In this document: in pieces, positions 30,851-40,164 of the stretch
Position numbering within the stretch: position 1 is the first letter of the stretch
How the letters are laid out: every line of letters begins with the position of its first letter
Origin: Mesostigma viride
Lineage: Eukaryota; Streptophyta; Mesostigmatophyceae; Mesostigmatales; Mesostigmataceae
DNA: 64,000 nucleotides
NCBI GenBank assembly: GCA_009746045.1
Contig: RPFO01000034.1
Location: 4,371,949 to 4,435,948 of the forward strand
Reading direction: 5' to 3'
Translations under genes and position numbers: made by a program
Notes under the pieces: generated by a model
The model's database searches: none
Told to the model about the DNA's origin: nothing
The model's input: the letters and a program-made list of their open reading frames with translations, nothing else

Positions 30851-32638
30851 CTACTGGGCAGCAAAGGGTAATAGGCCTCGGCCGCCGCCGGGCTCGTGAT
30901 AGACACGCCTGCCATGGTATCTATGGCCGCAATATGCCTAGAGGGAACATCATGAGCTTCAGTCACAACCGTGGGGCACTTATCTGGCATGACGCGGCTG
31001 ACTTGTGCCGCACCCCCCGCTGCCGCCGCCTTGAGCTTGTCCGCCTTGAGCAGCTGTCGGAGGACGTGGGCCAGCTGGGAGCCCACGCCCGCGCCTGACG
31101 ATGTGTCCGGCGCCGCCACGGTGGGCGCTGCTGGGGTCGCGGGGAGGGGCTGAGGTAGCGCCCCCGCGTCGACCCCGGGGACTTGCTCCGGCGCGGCGCC
31201 TGCAGGGGGGTGGGCAACAAGCGCATCATGCACAGCCACCCCAAGTGGGGTGGGTAGGACAGGTTCCAGCCGGGCCCGCTTGGCCGGCCGGCTATCCACA
31301 TCCCAACCGAGCTGGCGGCTGTGCTCCTTGGCCGCCTGGACCTGGGCATCGGACGCCTTGTACCGATACACCTTATCCCACGGGATGAGATAGTCCCTAT
31401 GCTCCCAGTGCACCTTCACCCGCCTATGCACCCAGTCCAAATCCACCACCATGCCTGGCCCTTGCATCTGCCCCCGCTTGCCAAAGGAATTCTCCTTGTG
31501 AAACAAGACCAACTCCCCCAGCTCCCACTCCTGCGACAAGTCAGGCTGGGTGCGGTCTAACTGCCGCCTAACCTCAGCGGTGGTAGCGAGGTGGGCCTCC
31601 CAATGGTCTGCCACGTCCGGAGGGTAAATGCCCGACTGCAGCCCCCGCGCGGTAATAAGACCTAGTCCCTGGGGCAGCTTGAAAAGCACCTGGCTGTTGT
31701 ACTTGTCCATGAGCAAGCGGCACCACAGCGCGCGTTGTGCATAAGGCTGCCCCGCGGGCTTGAATCCTAACCCGCTGGCCTGCTGCTTGGCTGCCATGCC
31801 CTTTACGCTGCTGATGTGCCTATCAATCAGCCCCAAGTTGCCATGGTCCTGCCGCCCAGCAATAACCACCATCTCACAGCCCTCCCGCCCCACAATGCAA
31901 TCAAATTGTTGGTCCAACATGACCTCAGAAATGGGAAAGAAGTGAGACATGGCAATGCGCAGCCCCCGCCACAAGGACTCCTCTACCATGCTTGGCAGGG
32001 GCTCGATGGCTAGGAACTTGGTATAGCGATCCATCAAGACCAAATAATAGTCCCCCTCCTCCAAATGCATGACATCCCCCACTAACCTCCCCCGGTACGG
32101 GGAAGGAGTCTTAGCATGCCAGCGCCTACGCTTCTTCCTGACACTTGCGCATGCGTGGCACTCCTCTAACTCCGCCTGAGCGACCTTCAACCCCGGCGCC
32201 CCCATAAGCCGAGTCGCCCAGTCTAGCGTTTGCCCCGCCACATGACCCACCGCAAGGTGAATCTGGTGAGCAAGCATCCGCAATCCTATGGCCGTGGGGG
32301 TGGTGCCATCCCCTTCTATGCTAGGCACCTGCCCCGCCAAGCTCTCTGCATGTGCATTCCTGTCGGCAATGTGCTCTAGTGAGGCCTTACTGAGGCGGCG
32401 ACCCAACTCCACGTCTACGTGAGGGGCTACCTCGGCATCTGCCGGCACTATCTCACCTGAAGGGGTGAGCTCCGGAAGGGCGTGTTCAGGCTCTATTGCG
32501 ACCACGCTGGGCACGCACTCCTGATCAGCTGCAGCACTTGCACTTCCATTCTGAACCACGGACGTGGGAACATTAGGACTACAAGGCACAGCATCCTCAC
32601 GCCTAGCCGACTCACCGCGACACACATCACCTCTATGA
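30778..32638 (-). CDS. Family C pol, part 1: integrase then protease active site
   Basis: The frame continues directly after the gag UGA (32641-32643) without an ATG, reading RHRGDVCRGES.... Counting from codon 32625, a zinc module has H123, H128, C156 and C159. The integrase core has GDVMHL (Asp184), YYLVLMDRYTKF, VMLDQQFDC (Asp238) and NLGLIDRHISSVK, where an Asp (268) stands where the third acidic residue is normally Glu. An SH3-like tail follows (ELVLFHKENSFGKRGQ...GPGMVV), then a Pro/Ala-rich linker. The protease starts at AAIDTMAGVSITS (Asp569). The frame then runs out of phase at about 30840 and protease resumes in the next frame. Confidence 0.85.
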
Positions 32639-32640
32639 CG

Positions 32641-32643
32641 TCA
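32641..32643 (-). promoter_or_regulatory. In-frame UGA between Family C gag and pol
   Basis: Gag ends AMPK-TGA, and the codons that follow (CGT CAT AGA GGT) stay open in the same frame into pol. A single stop in phase, followed by C, is the layout of readthrough-expressed Gag-Pol. Family B has the same arrangement at 17238-17240. Confidence 0.6.
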
Positions 32644-33846
32644 CTTGGGCATGGCTGGCCGTGGGGCGCGGCATGTGTTGGGGTCGTGTCCAGGAAGCCG
32701 AACCGCCCAGCAGCGCCGGCACACTCGAGTCGCCTTGCCGAGGTCCAGCCGCAGCGTGCAGTTGGCCTCGGTGTGCCCCACGCCGGTGCACCGCTCGCAG
32801 ACGACCTTCTCCTTGGGGACGCCACCCTGCTGCTGTTGCTGCCTGCCAGCGCCGCCCTCCTGTCGAGGCTGCTTGCCCTGACCGCCTCCCGGCCCGCGTT
32901 TGCTGGACGCGTTCTGGTTGTGCCGACCACCGCGAGCTCGGCGTTTGCCACCCAACATTCGCACCACGTTGTCGGCCACCGTCGTGGACAGCTGGGTAAC
33001 AAGAGTGGTCAAGTCCGACAGAGAAGCTGCTGGCGGGGTCGAGGCAGGCACAGGGTTTACCTGAGCAACTGTCGGCAGCTTGTTGTTACGCCTGGGGCCG
33101 CCCCGGTCCTTGAACATCTCTCGGAGGTGCGCCATGGCTGCGTTGAACCGTTTCTGGTCGTCCGGGGTGCCCACTACCACGGAAGAAGCTAGCGCAATTT
33201 TCATGCCGAGACCGGCCTTGACATTGGCACGGCTCTCTGGCGTCAGCCCCAGCGCATCCAGAACTGCGCTGAGTAAATATTCGCTACTCATGTGCTTCAA
33301 GACACCCTTGCTCCGGACCTGGGCCGCGAATCTGGCCATGTCCGAGCTGAGGTAATTCGGGTCAAGCGACAGGTTGCGCACCAGCGCCTGCCCCTCCTTT
33401 TCCTCGTCAGGAAAGCTTGAGGTGTCGAGCACCTCTTGCAGGGCCTTCACTGTGTCGGGCCAGGTCCACGCCTCTTTGCTGGCGTTGATAATGACCCCTC
33501 GCACGTCCGCATTACCCGTAGCCTCGTTGCATACCTCTGACCGGCGCAGCTTGGTGAGGAAAACTGCGTCGGACAGTTCGTTGTAGTCCTGCCGGAGCTC
33601 GCCCAGGCTGTTAATAAACTCCTCCACGGCGGACGGCGTCAGAATTTCTGGCAGCTTACTTGGCAGCTCTTCTTTCTTGAAAACTTTCCGGGCAGTTGGT
33701 GCTGACTGCTGCCCCGGAGCTGTGCTGACCGAGCCACCAGCTGGCTCAGTCGCCACGGTGGCTGCGCCACTCCCATCCGCCGGAGTTGATGCTTGCGTTC
33801 CCTGGTCCTGGGTTGCAGCTGGCGTTCGCTCCGCGCCACGCGCCAT
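32641..33846 (-). CDS. Family C gag with two zinc modules
   Basis: I choose MARGAERTPAATQ at 33846 as the start. The open frame extends upstream to 33909, but that codon lies within the LTR, whereas 33846 is 47 bp inside it. The 401-residue protein has a Pro/Ala-rich N-terminus. A helical Gag core follows (LPEILTPSAVEEFINSLG, LRQDYNELSDAVFLTKLRR, LSSDMARFAAQVRSKGVLKH), then a basic Gly/Gln-rich stretch. It ends with the knuckle CERCTGVGHTEANC and a second module CRRCWAVRLPGHDPNTC. Gag assembles particles and packages RNA. It is uninterrupted in this copy. Confidence 0.85.
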   Translation of the reverse strand: MARGAERTPAATQDQGTQASTPADGSGAATVATEPAGGSVSTAPGQQSAPTARKVFKKEELPSKLPEILTPSAVEEFINSLGELRQDYNELSDAVFLTKLRRSEVCNEATGNADVRGVIINASKEAWTWPDTVKALQEVLDTSSFPDEEKEGQALVRNLSLDPNYLSSDMARFAAQVRSKGVLKHMSSEYLLSAVLDALGLTPESRANVKAGLGMKIALASSVVVGTPDDQKRFNAAMAHLREMFKDRGGPRRNNKLPTVAQVNPVPASTPPAASLSDLTTLVTQLSTTVADNVVRMLGGKRRARGGRHNQNASSKRGPGGGQGKQPRQEGGAGRQQQQQGGVPKEKVVCERCTGVGHTEANCTLRLDLGKATRVCRRCWAVRLPGHDPNTCRAPRPAMPK

Positions 33847-33892
33847 GAGCCCAGAAAAATGGTCAACGGTAATGTTGACTGTTGTGAATACA

Positions 33893-34321
33893 AGTTGAAC
33901 GCCCTTCACCGCTGGCTAGCACGCCGGCGATGGAGACGGGATTTTTGTTGTTTGGGGAACCGATTGTGGGAGGCTGAGCCCGCAGCCGCCACTGATTGCT
34001 ATTGAACCCTTGCTGCTGGCCAGGCCGCAAGGAGCTCAGCGGCGCGGCGCTAACCGATAAGGCATGCTCGAGCCTCTAACCCGAGACTACCGGTAGGCTA
34101 CCGGATAGTGCATGCTCGAGCCTCTAACCCGAGACTACCGGCACTCAGCGGATCTGTGCTACCGAGGGCGACGGTTCTCTGACCGTCCCGGCGCGCACTG
34201 GCTTCCGTACCTTGCTTAGGCACCGACTAGCATCTAGACACCAATCTTTGATGCCCACCTGACTAGGCGCCCAGGCCGGCGACTACCGGCCAGCGGATAG
34301 ATGCCACTCGGGAGCACAACT
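33893..34321 (-). repeat. 5' LTR of Family C
   Basis: It has the same 429 bp as the 3' LTR. The bases following it on the minus strand (TGTATTCACAACAG) do not resemble the usual TGG-starting tRNA primer site. Confidence 0.9.
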
Positions 34322-34326
34322 CTTTC

Positions 34327-34591
34327 TGAACGGGGGCAGTTGACGAGCAGCATTCCTCCGGACGAATGAATTGCGTTCCATACTTGCGCAAAATTTTGAA
34401 AGGTAGCTTGCGTGCAGCCCTACTAAAATTTGCGCGCACGTTCAGATTTCCAAATCTCAAGTAAATTTCGGCGGAACATTCTGAACGGGGGTAGTTGGCG
34501 GGCAGCGTTCCTCCAGACGAATGAAATGCGTTCCATACTAGCGCAAAATTTTGAAAGGTAGCTTGCGTGCAGCCCTACTAAAATTTGCGCG
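34327..34591. repeat. 155-bp tandem repeat
   Basis: Two units beginning TTCTGAACGGGGG and containing GCGTTCCATACT and CAAAATTTTGAAAGGTAGC start near 34325 and 34479. The tail of a further unit lies on the other side of Family C at 28083-28119. Family C therefore landed within the array. Confidence 0.8.
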
Positions 34592-34786
34592 AAGTGTGGG
34601 ACTGAAAATTCGTAACGGAAACTTTTTGGTAGTTGCCGTCACTTCCTCTTGTGCAAACGTGTGGGAGTGAAAATTCGTAACGGAAACTTTTTGGTAGTTG
34701 CCGTCACTTCATTTTGCGCGAGTGTTGGGCTGAAAATTCGTAACGGAAACTTTTTGGTAGTTGCCGTCACTTCCTTTGGTTCGACT
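34592..34786. repeat. About 62-bp tandem repeat, three units
   Basis: CTGAAAATTCGTAACGGAAAC followed by TTTTTGGTAGTTGCCGTCACTTC recurs three times (near 34602, 34667 and 34731), with short variable spacers. Confidence 0.8.
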
Positions 34787-35880
34787 GAAAATTCGCTGAA
34801 ATTCGCTGAATTCGTACCGTAGCCTAATTTTTAGTATCTCGAAGTGACGGGGCACCTAAAAATTTGCCCACAAGTACACTTGGCAGCGCGCTCACTGGGA
34901 AAAATTGTACAGCCGCTCCGGCGGGCCACTTGAACGAATTGTAATGGGGATGCGCAGGGGGGGTGGAAAAAACAAAAATATCAGACACCATGCTGAAATT
35001 TTCCAAAAGTTGGCCCTTGGACCCTACCTACCTAGCACCTAGGCGCTATACCTAGCAAAACCCTGAGGTCCCAAGGGTTATAGGGGTCGACCTAGGGTGC
35101 AAAATGATCAGCTCCGCGAGCTCTACCGTTTGAGCATATTGGTGTATGGGAAAATTCCGGTTTTCTTAAATGGGTCGTTGGCCGGCGCGACGCGATACTG
35201 GCACAGCACGGCGCTGGATAGCCGAAGGCTTTTAGTGGTGGCAGTCTGACGGCAGCATACTTCCGTGCCTAGGGGCAGCACCATCTTGCGGGCAACCCCC
35301 CCCCTCTATGGTACCTGCCAAAATTTTGACTGCAGATTTGGGTTCAGCTCGCCAAGTGCTATCAGTTTGTCCGTCAAACCGTTTCAAAATTCCGACCATA
35401 CAGGGAGCTAGCAGAAAATCCAAGTGTTTTGTTGTAAAAAACCCATATCGGCCCGGCACCCTACCAACCTACCCTTTAAGTTAACGGTTTTTGAGGCTCT
35501 GTAACTTCTAACCTAGAGACCCCCTGGGGTTGCGACCAGTGGCAAACATGCTTGTTTTCGCGAGATCTACTCGAATCCAGCATGATGTAAATTTTCTTGT
35601 TTTTTTCCACCCCCCCTGGGGATGCGCACCACTTCCTGCACAACGTCCCTATACGACGGGTCATCCTCCTCAACGTCATCGGGGTGCGTCTCATCCCGGG
35701 TGTTCCGGTCCAAAATTTCCTGGCGCAGACTCGCCAAATCCGAGTCTGATGTCCCCGAGTCGTCAGACATCGGGGACGAGGACGACTGATACGGCGTGAC
35801 TGATGGCACCTCCTCGTCTGCATGAGGAGGTCGCGCCCATCAGGGCCTTGCCCTTGTTGTTCGGAGCCTTGGGAGCCATT
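34787..35880 (-). other. No clear gene; short acidic ORF remnant
   Basis: Most of this stretch is unassigned. Near the right end the minus strand reads MAPKAPNNKGKALMGATSS from 35879. In another frame it reads SDDSGTSDSDLASLRQEILD and VEEDDPSYRDVVQEVVRIP (35809-35590). It looks like the frameshifted N-terminus of an acidic protein, possibly a Gag, starting right beside the LTR at 35881. I do not recognise it. Confidence 0.3.
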
Positions 35881-36322
35881 TGTTGCGTCCAAGCCTATTT
35901 AATTAGGTTCCTTTAGTGGACAGTTCGGCGCAACAATGTTAAATAGGCGAAGTCTTAGTGTTCGACTATTTAGGACTATTTGTACAGCCGGTTCATACGG
36001 CGTTGTACTTGCTATTCAGTGGTTTTGTAGTACTTTCGGTACTTTGGTTTATCTGTAGGTGCGCAGCATGTCAATGTGCGTGGACCTAGTATAAGTCGTT
36101 TTGGGTCGTACGGTGAATGCGTGTGAACCGTAGCGCCCTAGAGATCTCGGTTGACCATGCGTCCAAGCAGTGCTGCTTGGCACTGCTTGGCAACGCCGTG
36201 AGCCGCCAAGGTTAATAGTGTGTGGGAACGTTCACCATTGTCACCCCCGGAATGAATGAAATGAATTGAGTTAATCTCTTTCTCTTTCCGGCTGGGTCAC
36301 GCCCGCGGGTTTAGGAAATGCA
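35881..36322 (+). repeat. 442-bp LTR, TGTTGCG...AAATGCA family
   Basis: It has the same length and sequence as the minus-strand LTR at 48739-49180, and half of it recurs at 47820-48045 and 48075-48301. The next bases are TGGTCCTGAATTCC, and TGG after CA is typical of a tRNA primer-binding site. The LTR contains an imperfect hairpin around GGGTCGTACGGT...ACCGTAGCGCCC. Whether this is a solo LTR or one end of a long element is open. Confidence 0.8.
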
Positions 36323-37027
36323 TGGTCCTGAATTCCTGTCGTAAATGCTACATGTACCTCGGGAGGCATTTCGCCCAGCTTCCCACGAGGTTGCAACACC
36401 TCGGGCTTGAACCGGCCAGGGTCAACTGCGCCAGGTTAATTATGTTAGATTAGTTATCGTCCATACTAGTCATGGTGTGGATTGCGTAGATTAATATAGC
36501 GACCACTGTTCATAATGGTCTATTATGAATCAGGTGTAGATCTTTCGCAGCCGGCAGCCAGCCGGGATGTAAAACTGGACTCGGAGGAATCCACCTGAGT
36601 CGCAGAGGTAAATAAGCGCTGTTTATAAGTTTCTAAAACAATTGTAATGTCACATCGCAAACTTGCCACCTTGCGATTGTGCGTATGTCGTGACCTACAC
36701 TCTAGAGGTCACGACCCAGGTTCCTGTCAGGAGCGGCTTTTTTTTTTTCACGAATTTAATTTTAGTCGACTTTTTAGTAGGGCGGGGTTGCTGGCGAGTG
36801 TTCGAGGGAATGTCCTCATCATCGGCGACCTCTTTTACTTCGGCAGCGTCCATGGGCACGACACCCGGCAGTCAGCTGGGGGAGTCGAAGACACAGGTAT
36901 GCCCGGAGTAGGATTGTTCATTATGATAGAACGCTCCTTCGGCCAATGCTGTCGAAATTTTAGTTTTTCCTAGACTTGAATTTCTATCAGTATATGCAGC
37001 CCTACCCAGTAGTGTTTCTTTTAGGGT
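36323..37027. other. No gene seen
   Basis: It starts with the possible primer-binding region after the LTR. A run of ten T at 36739-36748 and short frames only. Confidence 0.4.
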
Positions 37028-37400
37028 TGCAGCCCTTCCAGGCTGTAGCCCCCTTTTCTTTTTGTCATGCTGCAGCCCTTCCAGGCTGTAGCCCATTTGT
37101 GGTGCTGCAGCCCTTACAGGCTGTAGCCCCCTTTGTGTGTGTGTGTGTGTGTGCTGCAGCCCTTACATGTTGTAGCCCATTGTGGTGCTGCAGCCCTTAC
37201 AGGCTGTAGCCCCCTTTTGTGTGTGTGTGTGTGCTGCAGCCCTTCCAGGCTGTAGCCCATTTTTGCGTTGCAGCCCTTCCCGGCTGTAGCCCATTTTTGC
37301 GTTGCAGCCCTTCCCGGCTGTAGCCCATTTAGCGTTGCAGTCCTTCCAGGCTGTAGCCCAAGTGTTTCTTTTAGTGGCAGCCCTTATAGGCTGTAGCCCC
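37028..37400. repeat. Minisatellite, about ten units
   Basis: GCAGCCCTTCCAGGCTGTAGCCC (with TTAC, TTAT or TTCCCG variants) recurs about every 33-48 bp. Units are separated by T-rich, TG-dinucleotide or TTTTGCGTT spacers. Each unit holds an inverted GGCTGTAGCCC / GCAGCC match, so it can form small hairpins. Confidence 0.85.
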
Positions 37401-38414
37401 TAGCAGCAATAGTGTACACTGTGGCTTGCTCCTTAATCTTCGGAGCACGCTGAACAGGTCATTCGTGGGTACGGGTGGGGTAGGCAGGTCTTGCCACTCT
37501 TGTTCAGGCAAAAGAGTTAATTCTTATGCACACGGCACTCCTGGGTCACTAGGAGCCACTTGTACCACTCTATGACCTTCACCACCACCTTTGCCTTCTG
37601 CCCCAACCCTCCTCTCACCTGGGTCATCAGTGTAGAGGGTACAGGGAGGGCAACAATTGTTGGATGCACTACGTAGCTGTGACAACAGGTAGTCATATCT
37701 GTTGCATGCGCAAATGGTGACGCGCAGTAGTAGCTACTTTGGTTGGCTGCTGCACTGTTACAGGTGGTCACACAATTGTTCTTTTCCTTCATTGGGTTGT
37801 TTTATTTTCTTTAGGTGCTGGTGGTCATGCCAGTATCTTGGAGACAGGCAGGTAGTAGCCAGTCTGGCTAGCTGCTGCGCTGTTACGGGTGGTCACACCT
37901 GTCCTTCTTCTTTCTTTTGTTGTTTGGTTATTTCCATATGCTGCTATTCATGCTAGTATGTTGACACTGTGTCCCTGTTGTTGTAGCCGGTAGCTGCCTG
38001 TACCATACCTCCTTTGCAGGGGCCAGGATGGCTGCCTGTGCTCACCTTATAGGTGCTATAGTGACAATTGCTATCTTTAGTAGCATCGTCCCTTGTAGTC
38101 TTTAGTGACTGCAATATTCTAGCAATATTTGTATCAGCTGTGACAGCAGCTAGTAATAGCTGTGTTGTCTAGGTTGGTCTTATTTGCTACTAGACATCGC
38201 AATTAGGGATACCCTCATGGCTGTTGCTGTCTCTTTGTTGGGATCAATTAGTTAAAGTGACAGTTGTTGCAACAGTTAGTCATAGCTGGTGCCATCATGA
38301 GTATTTTGTCTCTTTTGCTTCTTTTGGTTCCTGTGTATATGGCCCTCACGGCCGTCCATGTGAAGTGCATTAACGCTTTACCTCTTTTGTTTCCTTAGTG
38401 TCCCAATGTCCAGG
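37401..38414. other. No gene; degenerate T-rich repeats
   Basis: Motifs such as GCTGCxxTGTTACxGGTGGTCACAC (near 37748 and 37877) recur at about 130 bp. No coding similarity seen. Confidence 0.4.
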
Positions 38415-40164
38415 AAAAGGCCTCAATTGAGGCCTTTTTTATATTGGGTGTTGCATGCAGCCAAACAACTTTTTTCCAAATATGAGCATAGGCCATGCAT
38501 TATTATGATTGTTTTGGGGTTGCCAGCACTTAACATCAGTCATATAGCCCCAATACCTATTTAATTATGATTTGACAAAACAGGGTGTCGCTGCGGTGGC
38601 ACCATAAACACAGCATGACCATAGATGCAAGCAGAAAAAAGGCGGTAGTACTCAGTTCCCTCTGCCTCTTAGGTGTCTTTTGGACCTTTCGAGGTTTCCC
38701 CACAACACGGTAAGCATGGCATGACATGGCATGCTCCCCCAAGGGACGCCTCATACACAATTGCACGGCCGGGGCTGTCGCGCAGCACTGCAGGCAGCAA
38801 CAGCCTGCCATGGGTATTGCACGTAACCATGAGGAATCCAAAGCCTCTATTACAAACACGCACAAGGATCATGCATTATAATGATAGGTGTGACCTTCCA
38901 AGCGCTTAGCTTCACTCACATAGCCCCAATATCTACGTTGTTACGGTATATTCTGACAGGGGTTTGCTGCCGCGGCAGCAGATGAACAGCACATGGCAAG
39001 ATATACAAGCATAACTGGACACCATTTGCACTGTCCTCTAGACCTCTAGCCTGATTTTAAGCTTTGCAAGGGTTGCCTGAGACATGGCCAGCATGGCAGG
39101 ACCTGCCATGCTTCTTATGGAAAGCAAACACGTCTACACAGTGGGGGCCAGCCGCAGAGCACTGCACGAAGTAAGATAGCCTGCCTTACGTCACCTCGGC
39201 ATTAGGCGCCGATAGGCAGCTAAAAACTGGCGATATCACAAGCAAATCGATGCCATTCCCTTTCTACCACCAGGACGCACTTACCTTTCACACCCCTCAC
39301 ACCCGGGATCACTAAGCACGCATATGCGTTGGCGCTGAACGTGGCTGCATCAGAAAAGCTGTTCAAGCTCGGCGTTTTCAAGTTGTCCGGAAGCGATGCA
39401 GCCCGCTAATCTGGCCGGACAGACGCTCCATGCGTCGTCCATTGACGTATGAAAGCGGCTGCAGCGGCCTCACCAGCGCTGTTCGCATACTTGCGCTCCC
39501 ATATCTGGGGGCGCGCGCGCGTTTATTGTCCGCAACCCAGTTTTTCCTAGCTAAAAACACCCCTTCCTCTACCTATGGATTCACGACAAAAGGCTCGAAT
39601 ATAACCAGCGCCCCTTTAGTCACGGCTGCCCCAACATCCCCCCCCGCCGTTCCGCTAGTCTCCTTCCCACCATATCGAAGCATCGTCCTGCTGGCAGGCG
39701 CACTATCAACGCCATCTACGCCCCATCTGAACTTCACTAACCTGGCATTCAGCACACAAATAACGACCCCACGAATTTATAAATCGGCTTTTGACACATT
39801 TAGCGGTCGGGCTAGCTTCAAGGATAATTTATCTGCCCAACGCGCTCCATACTGCTCGAAATGATGCACGAACGTGGCCATACGGTCCATTTTACTCGAG
39901 GCCGCCATGGTCGTGCATTCGTGAAAATTCCTCGTCCCGTTGCACGAAAGTGGCCAAAATAGGTACTTTTCCACCTCACGTATTTTTCAGTAACCGTCGA
40001 CCCCTGTCGACCCCAACGGGTCAGGACGCTCAGCACATGTACCAGATTCGCGCCACTGGGGCCGGACGACCCATAGGACCGGTCCTTCCCGCCAAAATAC
40101 CGTACTTTGTGAGATCTTGGTAAAAAAGGCCTCAATTGAGCCAAAAGGCCTCAATTGAGGCCTA
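38415..40164. mobile_element. Hairpin-bounded repeat, possibly a non-autonomous transposon
   Basis: The palindrome AAAAGGCCTCAATTGAGGCC lies at 38415 and, in two tandem copies, at 40124-40164. Between them is 1.7 kb with no protein similarity but with two diverged tandem units of about 380 bp (starting near 38480 and 38865, sharing CATGCATTAT, CATATAGCCCCAAT and GCAGCACTGCA-like blocks). No convincing TSD is visible, so element status is a guess. Confidence 0.4.

Larger units (their letters stand above)
28125..34321 (-). mobile_element. Family C LTR retrotransposon, nearly intact
   Basis: 429-bp LTRs at 28125-28553 and 33893-34321 read the same as far as I compared them. They run AGTTG...CAACT (either strand) and are flanked by CTTTC (28120-28124 and 34322-34326). 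On the minus strand the order is gag, in-frame UGA, integrase, protease, RT and RNase H, with one frameshift within the protease. It is the best-preserved example of the unusual layout and probably the most recent large insertion here. Confidence 0.92.
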
